This document shows positions 36,452 to 49,000 of a stretch of DNA of 64,000 nt, piece after piece. The stretch is from positions 5,585,001 to 5,649,000 of the forward strand of contig OZ005612.1 of assembly GCA_963930655.1 (NCBI GenBank). Reading direction: 5' to 3'. Under the pieces are notes generated by a model, which saw nothing but the letters and a program-made list of their open reading frames with translations, was not told the origin of the DNA and ran no database searches. Within the stretch, counting starts at the first letter, position 1; each line of letters starts with the position of its first letter. Position numbers and translations under genes: made by a program. Origin of the DNA: Myrica gale. Its lineage: Eukaryota; Streptophyta; Magnoliopsida; Fagales; Myricaceae.

Positions 36452-37025
36452 CCCACCCACCTAGCTAATAGTTCTAAATTGATCTTGAATTAGTACTCTA
36501 AAAGCCCGAAATAACCACGTCCCAACTGTTTGTGGTGTTCTGACATAAAAAAACGCTTGCAAAACAGCTTATTCTCGTAGAAACAGACAATAAAAGTCTA
36601 ATGTAGATATGTTAATTCTTTTTGAGGTTTTGCACAAAAAAAAATTTATTACAGCTTGGCATTCAGGCGAAAAAGATTGCCAGTATATTTTGTTATAAGT
36701 TGTGCTGTGCTTGTTTATTTTGTTCTCAATATTCTTAGATGATATTTAATGTTCTCATGAATGTATAGCAGTAAGGGAAACTAATAACCTCAATAAACAC
36801 TTCAAACAGTCCCAAGAAGATCGAGAAAGGTGGAGAAGTATTAGAAAGATTCCATCCAAATGGATTATTAATTCAGATGGATCCAAATAGATAACTGATG
36901 ATCAGATTAATGTGAAGAACCCTACTCAATCTAGGCATCTTCGGACTTGTCTCATTAACGCTTTGGTCTCAATCCTCTCTTCTCCTTATGATACCGGGCA
37001 AATCCTTTGAGCGGTGATCTATCTG

Positions 37026-37410
37026 TGTTGGGTCCACACCCATATGAGATAGATTTGGAATAGAAGTAGACTTGTAGCGTAAATCTACTTTCTACCTACT
37101 TCAAGTTTATCTTGGTTTTCTCTTTATATTTTTTCCTATAAATAGATACTTATGTTATAGGAAAAAAGACATGAGCACGTGAGAACGTGAGCATTGGACA
37201 GAGAATAAAAAGAGAAAGGGTGGAGTGTCTATTGTATTGTGAGTAGAATGATTTTCGTATGACTTTTCTCAACCATTTGGTCTTACAGCTTTTAGAGAGT
37301 TCATTTCTGTCCAGGTCGTCCAACAGCTTTGTGGATTGGAGAACAGGTTGTCGTTGCTTCAGATTTCGAGTAAAAAGCGAAGCGAGGCGAAAAGAAACAG
37401 CCGACATGCA
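37026..37410 (+). repeat. Possible LTR-like fragment
   Basis: It starts TGTTGGGTCCACACCC. CCTATAAATAGATAC at about 37135 is a good TATA box, followed by purine-rich text. It looks like an LTR promoter region, but no clear CA end or duplication was found. Confidence 0.3.
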
Positions 37411-37470
37411 TTGACAATTTGACCTGGCCTATAACTCGGAGTAATTGAAGGTATCTAACAAGGTTCCAGA

Positions 37471-37652
37471 GGAGGTGTTTGTTTCCCCCAAATTTTGGGG
37501 TTCGAAATTTCCAACAAAACAAACACACTCCAAAATTTTTAACTTTTACACACATACACTCTACTTTTCACAAACCCCAATAAATCTCAATAAAGTAAAG
37601 ATTCCCAAAATTTCGGGAATATTCTCCGAAATTTCCACAAACAAACGCCCCC
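37471..37652. mobile_element. Small MITE, copy 2
   Basis: Same family as 19336-19508: GGTGTTTGTTTCCCCCAAA on the left, AAATTTCCACAAACAAACGCC on the right, and the same interior order (TTTAACTTTTACACA, CTTTTCACAAACCC, GTAAAGATTCCCAAAATTT). No clean target duplication is visible on the left. Confidence 0.75.
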
Positions 37653-38123
37653 TAAATAACTAAAAGACAGCAAAACACAACTGTTTCGTAATTTCTGGTT
37701 TAATGAAACCGTCTCCTCATAATTTCTAACTGAAATCGAACTAAAAAGAAATTAAAATGATAGTGTCGCTCTTAAAGCATGCAGTTTCGTTTGTCGGTTG
37801 CATGACGGTCATTACCATGTAAAATAACGAATTAATATAAATTATTAAAAATAATTCCAAATTAACGTTTAATCCCAGCAAGTCAGAAACCAGGCTCCTT
37901 TCCAATAAAATCAAGCAATCAAACAATCGTCGATTCATTTGGTTTGACGTGGAGTAAAGTCGTTGGAAGGTAACGACGCCGCTAATGATTTGACGTGGCG
38001 GGGATAATTTTCAACGGGGAATACAATTATCCTCTGTTGCTTTACAGTCTGTCAAACGACTTAACACCGTTCCAGGCTCCCCACAAGTAATATTTTAATA
38101 TCTTTCTTTCCTCCTTGGGTTTT

Positions 38124-38339
38124 TATAAAGGCCAAAAAGGGCAAAATAAAATAAAGAATGATAAGAAAAATAATTCGTTAGTTGGGATACAATTCATAAG
38201 ATTCTCAAATCCAACTGTATTTTCTTGTTTTATTGTCCTCGTAACCCCGAGAATCTCCCTTTCCTCGCAGACTTTTTCTCTCTCTTCAAATTCTTTTCTT
38301 TCTTTTTTTTTATTATAAAAAAAGTAGAAATCCACGTGG
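38124..38339 (+). promoter_or_regulatory. Promoter/leader region of the U-box gene: TATA candidates and G-box
   Basis: TATAAA lies at 38124-38129 and TATTATAAAAA near 38310. CCACGTGG, a perfect G-box palindrome, is at 38332-38339, and another CACGTG core lies at 38481-38486, seven bases before the start codon. G-boxes are bound by bZIP/bHLH factors in light and abscisic-acid responses; a role here is inference. Confidence 0.45.
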
Positions 38340-38492
38340 AGGCCCATAAGACTGATAAGAGTGACTGTGTAAGACAGCCAATATAACCAGAGGCGAACGT
38401 GCTGGTGCGTGTCCAGACTCTCTGACACTCGAAGCCTTGGAGCGTCTTGTTGATATTGCTCGGTCCAGTCACCTGAGCCGCACGTGAACGAT

Positions 38493-41400
38493 ATGGACGG
38501 CGGCGTCCTACTCCTCGACCTCGTGTGCGACGTCGTGCGTGCCGGTCCCTCCGCCTCCGGCATTGCCGAAGGCGACGCTTCCTTGTCGTTGTTGCTGTTC
38601 AGGAAGGACTGCACCGATCTCGTCCGTCGGATCGCGCTGCTCAAGCATTTGGGAGAAGAGATCAGGGACTTCGGCAGCAGCCACTTTTCGAAGTTGGACG
38701 CGTCTGCTTCTTCTTCCTCTTCTTCCTGGTCGGCCGATCTGGTGGTGGCCCTCCGGGCTGCCCATCGTCTTTTGTCGCGCGCTGGAAACTTCCGTTCCAG
38801 TAGCTCTTCCGTGAGTTTTATCTTCTTACTGGTTCTTTTCTTTTTTTCACTTTTCCGTTCCCTTTTCTTTTTTGAAAATATCTATTTGAGTTTGGTAAAT
38901 GTGGAATCTCGCGTTTTGAATTTCTCGACGACCAAACGAAGCATTTATGTTAATTTCCGTCCAAATTACTTGTTCTCGTAGGCATATCTGCATATATGCT
39001 ATGCTGGAAGAAGAAAAAAAAACACTTGTGGCCTTGGTTGGTGGTATTGTCATTGATTCAGCACTATCCAATCGGAAAACATTGATTGATAAAAGTGGAT
39101 TTGCAAAATTGCATATTCTGATCTCTGCTTCCAAAATTGTTGCTGTACTTGTTATCATTTTTGCGGTGCCGGTGCGTGTGCCTGTTTGTAAAAGATGATG
39201 TTTTCGGACTTTATAGATCATAACCGAATGAACCAGCGAATATCCCAATCCTGAGTGTTGTTTGAAGTATTTATCTCGTATTTTGTGGAAGAATCATTTA
39301 GCTACCGGGTTATGGAGCGGCAAGCTGGACTAAAAGAAAATTGATTGTGTTTGCCCTCAATTTGAAGAGTGCAAAAAAAGAAAAAAGGAACGTGTTGTTT
39401 CTTTCGAATCTTTTCAAAATTCTAGGAGAAAATTGTTGTCTATTTGCTCACATCTACTCACGCTGCAGTTCTTGGTCCTGTGGGGTTAAGCTAGATAACA
39501 TGAAATTTCTAGCCAATTACTGTCTGCAGGTCAACGGATACAAACACACAGATAAATGCATACCGGTATGCTGATTCTAGGTCACAGTGCTCATAATGTG
39601 AACCTTACTTGTCGTACAGCTGGTAGTTGTAATTGGAAAAAGGAATGCTTCACAGAAATTAAGCCTTACTCTTGCTAAGACTATGTTGTTGTTATGTACA
39701 TCCTTAAAAGAATGTATAGCAGTATAGGTAACCTCTCTGAAATTTGGTATATCTTGATTTTTAAGGATGGAGCTGCCATGAGAATTGCCACCCAATTCCA
39801 ATGTGTGACATGGAAACTGGAGAAAGCATTAAGCAGCATACCATATGATCAATTTGACATCTCGGAGGAAGTTCAAGAACAGGTAGGAGTTGAAAATCTA
39901 TGATGCTTTCTTATCCTCTGGACTTGCGCTTCATATTTTCCTTTTACTAGGTGGAACTGGTGAGATCACAGCTGAGAAGAGCCACAGAAAGATACGGGCC
40001 TTTGAATTCCGAAATGTTATCTCAGGCATTAGCCCAGCTGCTGGATGGAGAAATCAATCTGGGGCAACAGGGTGACGGGATAATTGAAAGGTTGCATAGT
40101 CAGAACGGGGGTGGTATTGACAATTTAGTTCCCTCAAAGCAGGATGTGATTCCAGACGGTAACGGTTCAAAAAGATATGCTTATCTGCCCAATTTTACTC
40201 CTCCTCCTTCTCCTCCTTCATCATCATCCAAAAGGCTCACAAACTCTGCTGATCCTTCTGAGGCCTATCTGGCAAATGATGATGATGCTGATGCTGATGC
40301 TGATTCTGAGGGACACAACAATATGATCCCCAACAGTTTAGAGGAAATCAAGAAGCCCGATCCAGTTGTAATTCCTGAAGATTTTCTTTGCCCTATATCC
40401 TTGGAACTCATGAAGGATCCAGTTATTGTGGCCACAGGACAGGTATGATTCACCTCACACGCCATTTGAATATATGTTATTCTAGAAGAGTTTGCCTGAG
40501 ATGATAAAACTCATATATCTTTCTTACGCCTCCCTTTTGATATATCTTTCTCTTGATTCTGCAGACGTATGAGAGAGCATACATACAGCGATGGATAGAT
40601 TCTGGGAATGCAACATGTCCAAAAACTCAGCAGAAGCTTGAAAACTTTACACTCACTCCAAACTATGTTTTGAGGAGTCTAATTGCTCAGTGGTGTATTA
40701 ACAACAATATTGAGCAGCCAACTAGACTAACAAATGGGAAACTGAGAAGGACTGATGGATCATTTCGCGATGTTAGTGGGGACGTAGCAGTTATTCAAGC
40801 TCTAGTTCGGAAGCTCTCCAGCCGGTCCACTGAGGAACGTAGAGCAGCCGCAGCTGAAATCAGATCACTATCCAAAAGAAGCACGGATAACAGAGTACTA
40901 TTAGCAGAATCTGGAGCCATTCCGGTCCTGGTCAATCTTTTAACAGCAGAAGATGCGTTAACACAAGAAAATGCAGTTACTTCCATTCTCAACCTCTCTA
41001 TATATGAGAACAACAAGGGACTCATAATGCTTGCCGGAGCTGTTCCTTCAATTGTCCAAGTGCTCAGAAATGGAAGCATGGAAGCACGAGAGAATGCAGC
41101 AGCAACCATTTTCAGCTTGGCTTTGGCAGATGAGAACAAAATAATAATAGGTGCATCGGGTGCAATCCCTGCTTTGGTCGAATTGCTCCAAAATGGGAGC
41201 TCTAGAGGGAAGAAAGATGCTGCTACAGCATTGTTCAATTTATGCATTTATCAGGGGAACAAGGGCAGGGCCGTGCGGGCAGGGATCATCACAGCATTAT
41301 TGAAGATGCTTACAGATTCAAGCAATGGCATGTTTGATGAAGCTCTAACTATTTTTTCAGTTCTTGCTGGCCACCAAGAGGCAAAGGCTGCAATCGTAAA

Positions 41401-41635
41401 GGCGAGCACTATTCCGGTTTTAATTGATCTTTTACGAACAGGCCAACCCCGCAACAAAGAAAATGTGGCTGCAATTCTGCTCGCCCTGTGCAAGCGAGAC
41501 ACTGAGAATCTTGCCTGCATAAGTAGACTTGGTGCTGTGATACCCTTGACAGAGCTTGCCAATAGTGGCACCGAGAGGGCCAAACGGAAGGCTACTTCAT
41601 TGTTGGAGCATCTTGGGAAGTTAAAACAGGTTTAA
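38493..41635 (+). CDS. U-box/ARM-repeat E3 ubiquitin ligase, PUB10/PUB11-like
   Basis: Four exons (38493-38810, 39766-39882, 39951-40442, 40565-41635), all phase 0 with GT-AG introns, encode 665 residues. The N-terminal UND-type helical region covers exons 1-2 (CTDLVRRIALLKHLGEEIRD, FQCVTWKLEKAL, YDQFDISEEVQEQ). The U-box starts about residue 292 (IPEDFLCPISLELMKDPVIV, QTYERAYIQRWI, CPKTQQKL). ARM repeats then run to the end (ESGAIPVLVNLL, ASGAIPALVELL, ASTIPVLIDLL). Exon 3 has a serine/proline stretch and an acidic DDDADADAD run. By family knowledge it recruits an E2 through the U-box and binds substrates through ARM repeats; PUB10-type proteins target MYC2, and others act in defence and hormone signalling. 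The substrate is unknown here. The start is the ATG at 38493, although a GTG-initiated frame extends 9 bases further up. It looks intact. Confidence 0.93.
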
Positions 41636-43456
41636 CAGGTGTGGTTGTACGTAAGGCTAAGAGTTTATATTTATTTATTGCTTCTAATTATTTGACAGTG
41701 AAATATTGTCACATACGGCTATTACCTTTTTCATCCACGAAAACTGAAAATAGGGGCTTGAGATATTAATGACTATCTCACTGCTTCTGTATATTTATTC
41801 GCTTGTGTATGAGTGTGTAAAAAATTCTTTTGATAAAATCTGATTGTTTGGCACGGAATACTTTATTCTTTTTAACCTAATGTTTGAAGTTTTGAATGGC
41901 TCATTGCACACAAGATCCTTTCAACAATCGTTATTGGGTTTTTTTTTCCCTACAAGCACTAAAAAATGGATGGAATAAAATAAAGTTAAAAGTAGAAATG
42001 GCACCGTACTCAGACAGGCTGTTCAATATCCTCATGAGTTGAGTTCAAAGCCACTCATGAGTTGAGTTCAAACCACGACAAATTTTAAATAGACTGTCTA
42101 TGACTTACTAACCAGCTCCCTAAATGTACATGACCAGAGTCAGACACGATCTTCAACAAAAACTAATGACACAAGCTCAATGATTACCAGAGTCAGACAC
42201 GATCAAGATCTGCAAATATTGCATTAATTGGACTTACGTATCAGTGACGTTTTGTGGTCGTTAAACTGCAGCAGTGCGTTTAAATGATTGGGTTTCCAAG
42301 TTATATGGTCTACAGAACAAGTGTAAACCCTTAAAAGTCAGCATTTACGTAGAAAAATCGCAAATTTGATTACATGTTAAAATAATATCCTTTTCCTTTT
42401 GGTTGGTAAAGCGTTTGAAAATTATGCACATCCGCGCGTAGTCCTAAAAGTAAAGCGGCGTGATTAACTCTTAGCTCCTTTCCTAAGCGAAAAGTGCGTC
42501 GTGCAGAAAAAGAACACTCTACGTACGTCTGGTCTGAGCCGGGAGAGGATAATCTATTAATGGAACATTTGGAAAATTGACACTTAAATATTTGCAGGAT
42601 GGAGATTGATACTAATGTATGTATGTAAAAACAGGCAAGAATATTAATTCCGAAAGCCCGAACCACAGCTGGTGTTTCTCATGTTATAGTTAAACTATCT
42701 GGTGGCCATGACATTAATTTGCGGAAGAATTAAACGTGTAAAAGAAACAGAAGTTTGCACGAAACTATATCCTTCAGCTGGTCTCGATTTCCAGAACAAC
42801 GTGCTGGAACAACAGTAGTAAAAAGCTATAATTTTTCCGATCGAGTCACTGAAACATCATGCACTGATCCCCGTCAATTAGATCACGTACGTACGTAGGA
42901 AAAGTTCAAGCTTCCATGTTGATGGCGGACTATCATTTTGGACTTGGTCTGTGACTACTAACTATTACGTACTTTATTACTCAACGACAACTTTTTATTC
43001 GGAAGAGAAATCCCACCGTGGTGAAATTCGATATTCCTAATAAAACAAGAAGCAAGTCAAATTTCACGTGCATTGGTTGATTAATCTGAACGTAGCTTTT
43101 TGAATCACCGCCGTGATCATCGTGAACGATTTTGTTGAAGACCGAAACAAATGAGACATGTTACCATCTTCCCCACACATCACGGGCTTTGGGGCCTTCT
43201 CTTTAATTTGAAGAAAGAGATAGGGTGGGTGAAAGCGAAAGCCCAAGTGCGTTTTGTTTTGTCAAACCGTCGGCCAATTTTCCAAAGTTGCCCTCTTTGT
43301 TGACCAAATGATCCCCACCAATAACTACCAACGAGGCTCTCTCACACCCACCATCACCTTTTGGGAGCCTAAGTATCAACCCCGAAGAGCGCTCCTATTC
43401 GTAATATACTTGAAGAGAGCGGCCAACATTGGCTACTGAAGAAAGAGCAAAACGCA
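41636..43456. other. Spacer between U-box gene and PADRE gene
   Basis: 3' flank of the U-box gene and 5' region of the next gene. It contains a short tandem duplication with CTCATGAGTTGAGTTCAAA (about 42033-42076) and two copies of ACCAGAGTCAGACACGATC (about 42132 and 42187). No further gene is seen. Confidence 0.5.
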
Positions 43457-44755
43457 ATGGGGAATAGTTTGGGAGCCAAGAAAACCACGACAAAGGTCAT
43501 GAAAATTAACGGTGAGACGTTGAAGTTGAAGACACCGGTGCAAGCCGGGGAGATGGTTAAGGACTACCCAGGTCATGTTTTGATGGACTCCGAGGCGGTT
43601 AAGCATTTTGGCATTCGAGCAAAGGCTTTGGAACCGCACCACCAACTTGAGCCAAGGAGGCTCTACTTCCTAGTCGAGTTGCCACAGGCTCCAATGGAGA
43701 AAGTTCCAAGGAGAGTCCGGTCAGGAATAAATATGAGCGCCAAGGACAGGCTTGAGAGCCTAATGCTGTCTCGGAGATCGGTTTCTGACCTGTCCATCAT
43801 GAAACCGACAAGCATTTTACCCGAGGAGTCCAAAGAAGGATCACCCAAGGGTGCAGTGCGGGTGAGAATGAGGCTTCCAAGGACAGAAGTTGAGAGGTTG
43901 ATGAAGGAAAGCAAGGACGAGGCAGAGGCAGCTGAGAAGATTATGGATCTCTGCAGGGCAAACACCAGCAGTGGTGGGCATGAAACGGCACCAAAGGGAA
44001 AAAATGGCAGGGCCTTGGACGAACAGATGCATCGGAAGGGTGGCCATGGAAGGGTTCGAGACGGTAGCAAGGGGCGTGAGGTATGTTTTCTATATAAGAC
44101 ACTTGTCCAGTTCTCATGCCATATTTACCGGTTTTGACATATTGGCTTGTTTGTTTGTTTGTTTGTGAACAACTTCTAGCGCTGTGGGATCCTAAATTCT
44201 TAAAACTAATAGATTTAAGGCAGACAGTTTGCGAAGTTTGTGGACCTAAAACCAAGTATATGTGGACAAATAGATCATTTCTTTACCTAGTTTCTTTTGC
44301 TTTTCTTCAATTTATGGCTTTGGAGCTGCTAATGAGTTAATTTTAAATACATGCATGTCTCTAAGCAGGCTAGCAGTAGCTAAACTGCCCAAGTAGTAGG
44401 TATAGGACATAACCTATAAAACTTGTCGTGTTTGACATTTTCGAGTCTTCGACAGAGTAAACGAGCTAGAATATTGAGCATCAGTACTGTTCGATCTTTT
44501 TTAGTTGGGTCCGGTCAGAAAAAAAATGTTATCCGATCCGGCCCAAAAAAGAAGGAAATATAGCCATAACTGGCCCCACGTGGGGATGGGCTCTATGTTG
44601 GGAATTTGTAGTAGTTATAGGACATAAACCTATAAAGTTTGTCGTGTTTGACCCAAACTAATTCTTTGCTCTTTGGATGCTCGAACGTGCAGAAGCGAGT
44701 GAGTTTCATGCCAGTTAATGAAGGGGAGATTCAGATAGCAGTGGCAGCTTCTTAA
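43457..44755 (+). CDS. PADRE (DUF4228) family protein
   Basis: Two exons (43457-44080 and 44693-44755) encode 228 residues. The start MGNSLGAKK fits N-myristoylation of Gly2, common in this family, and suggests membrane attachment. The N-terminal core reads KVMKINGETLKLKTPVQAGE, then YPGHVLMDSEAVKHFGIRAK and LEPRRLYFLVELP, which is the DUF4228/PADRE signature. A basic middle segment (SAKDRLESLMLSRRSVSDLS) and a MRLPRTEVERLM motif follow. The short last exon gives KRVSFMPVNEGEIQIAVAAS, the expected C-terminal motif. The family is linked by expression to responses to pathogens and abiotic stress; its biochemical role is unknown. Splice sites are GT-AG, phase 0. The gene looks intact. Confidence 0.92.
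44393..44653 (+). repeat. Direct repeat in the PADRE gene intron
   Basis: The text TATAGGACATAACCTATAAA...TTGTCGTGTTTGAC (about 44399-44434) recurs about 215 bases later (44615-44651) with few differences. It indicates a small segmental duplication within the intron. Confidence 0.8.
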
Positions 44756-46046
44756 CAGCTGATCAAATATTCCAGACGAGTTGAGGTAGGACAGAGATGA
44801 TAGATGGTCGACACTCCAGAGTACTCCCGAGCTTTTTCACATCCTCCCTACGTCACAATCAGAGGGATTTTTGTCTAACCTGCAGTTAGATTCTTGCTGT
44901 TCTGTTTGCGCTAGTTATGTATATGGAAGAAGCTATTGCATCCGAAAATAAGAGCTTCTAGTTAAATATAAAAGATTATATTAAGGAGATCCTTCTGCTA
45001 CAACTTTCGAATCACTCTTGGCATTTATATGAACTAAAATCACCAGCACTTTTACACGAAAAGAATAAAAGACCTCTTCCAGCCACCAGGGTGGTGTTCA
45101 ACGTGGATAGTCTCTGTCGTAATTGATCAGAATAGGTTCCCCAAAAGTAGGAGGCGATTGTTTCTACGTAAGTGGAACATGGACCAGATAGGAAGTTTCA
45201 GCGCAAAGATATGCTTTAAAGCTACTCCTGAAGAAAAAGACGTGCAAAGAGCTATTGTCTTCTATTTCCCTCTCTTTCTCCCCTTCATAAACGACTACCA
45301 CGTTACGTATAAGGAATCCAGAACTTGGGCCCTGCAGGTGAACGAAAACGTAAAGATGTACTTGGAGCTCTTTGATTTCCTCGTGACTTTAAAAATATAC
45401 GTTTCCCTCCCTGGTTGCCAAATGGAACTTCATGAAAGCGATGCCATGAATTAAACTTCTATAATGTCTTGCAATATGATCATCTCACCCGACACCCGAT
45501 CCCCTCTTAAAACACGGGGAGCTTGAACGGTTGAAAGCATGTAATGTGAGATCTTCACAGGCTCTTTTCTTCTGCAGTTTTGACCATGATCCATTTGGGC
45601 GTAGTATTTCAGAGGCTGTTGGGATATCAAGCAGCTCAATTTTAGATTCACCATCAATTCAAGAATTCGTCTTTTGGAGATTTGGTCACAAGCCAAATAG
45701 TTGCAGGAAATGACAGATTGGAGACAGAAATATGCAAGGGTACAGTTACATGTTAATTCTCGTATGATATACAGTTGAAATAAAAGGGAATTTTAGAGAA
45801 GCAGAACTATACCAGCAATAACCAATTCCTCTATACCCTCGATGTTCATCCTCTCGTTTGGGCAACTTCTGCCTAGATACAAAATACCATCAAAGGTGGG
45901 GGGAAAAATTATATGGAGGCATCTTACTTTCAATGCATCTGCAATTATGATCCTCCTATTCCTTTATTAATGAACAGATGCCTTATGGCGAGCAAAAAGA
46001 AAAGGGGGGGGGGGGGGGAACAACAAGAAAAAATGAAAAAACTCCT
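44756..46046. other. Spacer between convergent genes
   Basis: 3' flanks of the PADRE gene (plus) and the FAB1 gene (minus). A G-homopolymer lies at about 46003-46018. The 98-codon frame at 45158 has no domain. Confidence 0.5.
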
Positions 46047-49000
46047 TCATGTAGACCACTGGTCAGGCACTGTTAGGAAATAGGTAGTCATTGCCTTTCG
46101 GAATCTTTTCTTGTATTGCTTGGGAGAAATAATGGTAGGGGAAGCATTTTTAGGACCACCAAGTATCCCGGATGCCTTCACCCATGTCTCCAAATGCTTG
46201 TCCCAGGTATACTGTCTCATGAAATCAATGATCCCTATAACCAGCTCTTTGCACTCATCGTCCACCCCAACCAGCAGCGAGTAGTCCATAACATCCACAG
46301 ACTGTAGAAAGGTGAGAAGACGAAATAACACTATTAGATATTAAAAAGGATCTCAAGCACAACAGAACCGGATACTAAACTTGTGATCTTTAAGGAATCC
46401 TCTACTTAACTCCAACCTTAAATTGGGTAAATTTCATGTTAAACCGCCCCATGCATATCGTCCTAACTCATTCAACAACATTTGAAATACTAGATTATCA
46501 TCTTAAGTTACTAGGCTGAACGCTTAGAAAAAAAAAAAGTTACTAGGCTGAACCAAATAACTTACAGAATTCATCTATGTTGATTTGTTTTTATAAATGG
46601 AAACCAGATCCATCATTACAAGAAATGAATGTAAAGTAATTTCGAGGGATATTGCGGTGACCACACAAGATGTTTATACTCTGTTTTGATTATGTAAATT
46701 GTTGGAGATCAACATACACTTCATCCACAATGTTATCTCCAATCAAACCTTCAAAATTTTGTTCTGATTTGAAATAAGGACCATCTTTTACGTGAAAATA
46801 TTTGAAATCTGAAGTTTATACCCTGAGGCATTCAACAAATTAGAAGTTCAGATAAAAGGAGATTACCCCCAAAAAGGATGTATCATTCCAGATAGCTCTC
46901 TCTAGACTTCTCTTTGCCCTGCTTCCAAGGAATATGGGTTTTGTACGCAATGTTTCCAACAAATTCATATCTAGCAGCACTTTGTTTGTCCCTGTTGTAT
47001 CTGGATTATAACGGGATCGTGCAGAGCCCTTCAGATCATAGACCCTTGAGATATTTCTCTTGTAAAAGAGGTTTTCCATCACCATCAAATCCATTTTTGT
47101 TTCCTTGCCCCCTTTCAAGTGTTTAACAGAGACCTGCCAAAACAGGAATATGATGAGAATAACAATAAACTATTGCACTATATATATCCAGATTCACCTG
47201 CCCATTTACGTGCACGCACTGATACACACACATGCACTAATCAAGAAGTAAAGAATGGCAACTAACCTGATAAATACCCAAAATTTTGGCAAGGCAAGTT
47301 GGGCTTCCTGAGTCAAGAGAATCTGTCAAGTATTTAAAATATTCAGGTGCAAAATCCTCAAAGGAAACCAACTCTGTCTTTGTAACTTGTTTTATGATAA
47401 ATCGTTCATCCAATGACTTGGCAAAATATACATTGCTTTTCCCCCCTTGTGCACTCCATCTCCGGCAGCGGCTCAAGGACCGCACAAAATCCACTTCATT
47501 AGGGCAGCATCTTTTTCTAAGAGTGTCAAACTGCCTGGCAAAATAACAAGTGACTGAAAACCTTATTTTGCCCCCAGCAGTTGATGACTCATCCCCAAAA
47601 GAAATTGTTAGATGTGGAGATCTTTTGGGATCCTTAAAAAGGGTACCCACAGATGATGAAGTATCTTCAGATCCATAACTACCATAGTGAGCATAATCGA
47701 ACCCCGAAGAGCCAAAAGCTTGCCAGGCAGAAATGACAGAAGCTGAAGAATCTTCTTTATTAATCTCTTGAGGACTCCAGCTTCCCTCATGCTCATTCAA
47801 CTTATCAGCAACCCAGTTGTCATACTCCTTGGAATTAAGGGCATAGGAAATTATGCTAGTGGGTTCATCCTCAAAAACAGCAATAACTATATCACTGTGG
47901 CCAATTTGGGAAAGAAGCAACCGAGCCCCATCAGCCATATGAGATGCAGAGGAGAGGAACGTTGGTGTGGAACCAAGTATTAAGTTCAACTTCTGTGTCT
48001 CCCGTGGTAGCATTTGGGAGTAAGCCCTTACTACAGGATTCCTCACCATTCTCCTGTACTCTCCAGAAGCGTGGAAAGATCCAAGTGTTGATAAATGTAA
48101 CGAAGAAGGGGGCAAGCCTTTCCGGATTCTTTCTTGGAATCTTAATGCAGAATCAAAAGAATGAACTCTCATCGGAATCATTAGCCTTTTAAAAGGACTA
48201 TCAGTTTGACCAACCTGCCTGACAGATCCAGCATGGACTCCATCTCCACATGATGAATTAAGAGATTGAGCTTTCAATGGAAGTTGATTAGTACCTATCC
48301 AAGCAGAATCTATTCTCTCAGATAGAGAAGACTCATGGGAAGACAAGCTTTCAATTTGCATCTTATTGGAAGTAACTTCTCCATCTGAATGTATTTCCTC
48401 CTCCATTTTATGATGGTTTGAGTTTAACATGGAGTCTTCAGCTTCAAAGGAAGGTAAAGTAGGCTCCTGCTCTGACTGCAAATCATTTCCAAGATACTCC
48501 TGAAATTTTGAGGATTCATATTTTTTCTCTCCATGCAAAAACTCGACTTCACCATCCTTATAAGATGGATATCTTTTCAGCTCTTTAAGCTGGTCATAAA
48601 ATTCATCCCCTTGTGCCTGTGAAAGAAAACGCTTTTCAAGGAGAGAGTCCAATGAAGAAAGCTGTTGATCCCATACATGAGAGCCAACTAAAAGGGAGCG
48701 TCTCAAACGATTCAGTGCGAGAATGTCTACTGCCATCCAGCCTGGTTGTGCGATGTCCATAATAGATGGTTGTAGCAAACCCTATAAAAAAGGAGACTAA
48801 TTAGACATGGAATGATTTACTACTTGGAAACAAATAAGAAATTACACTACAGGCACTTTGCAAGGTTTCATAGACCAGGAACCCTGTCAAAAGAATGATA
48901 AAAGTGTAGTAGTGCATACATACATTGTAATCACGTCTTTCCGTTTTAAGTATGTCTTTTAGCTGCATGATGTTGTCCTGCAACTTATTTGTGTTGGACC

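Noticed and set aside
40795..41583. Minus-strand ORFs of 110-150 codons
   Set aside because: Shadow frames opposite the ARM-repeat exon of the U-box gene.
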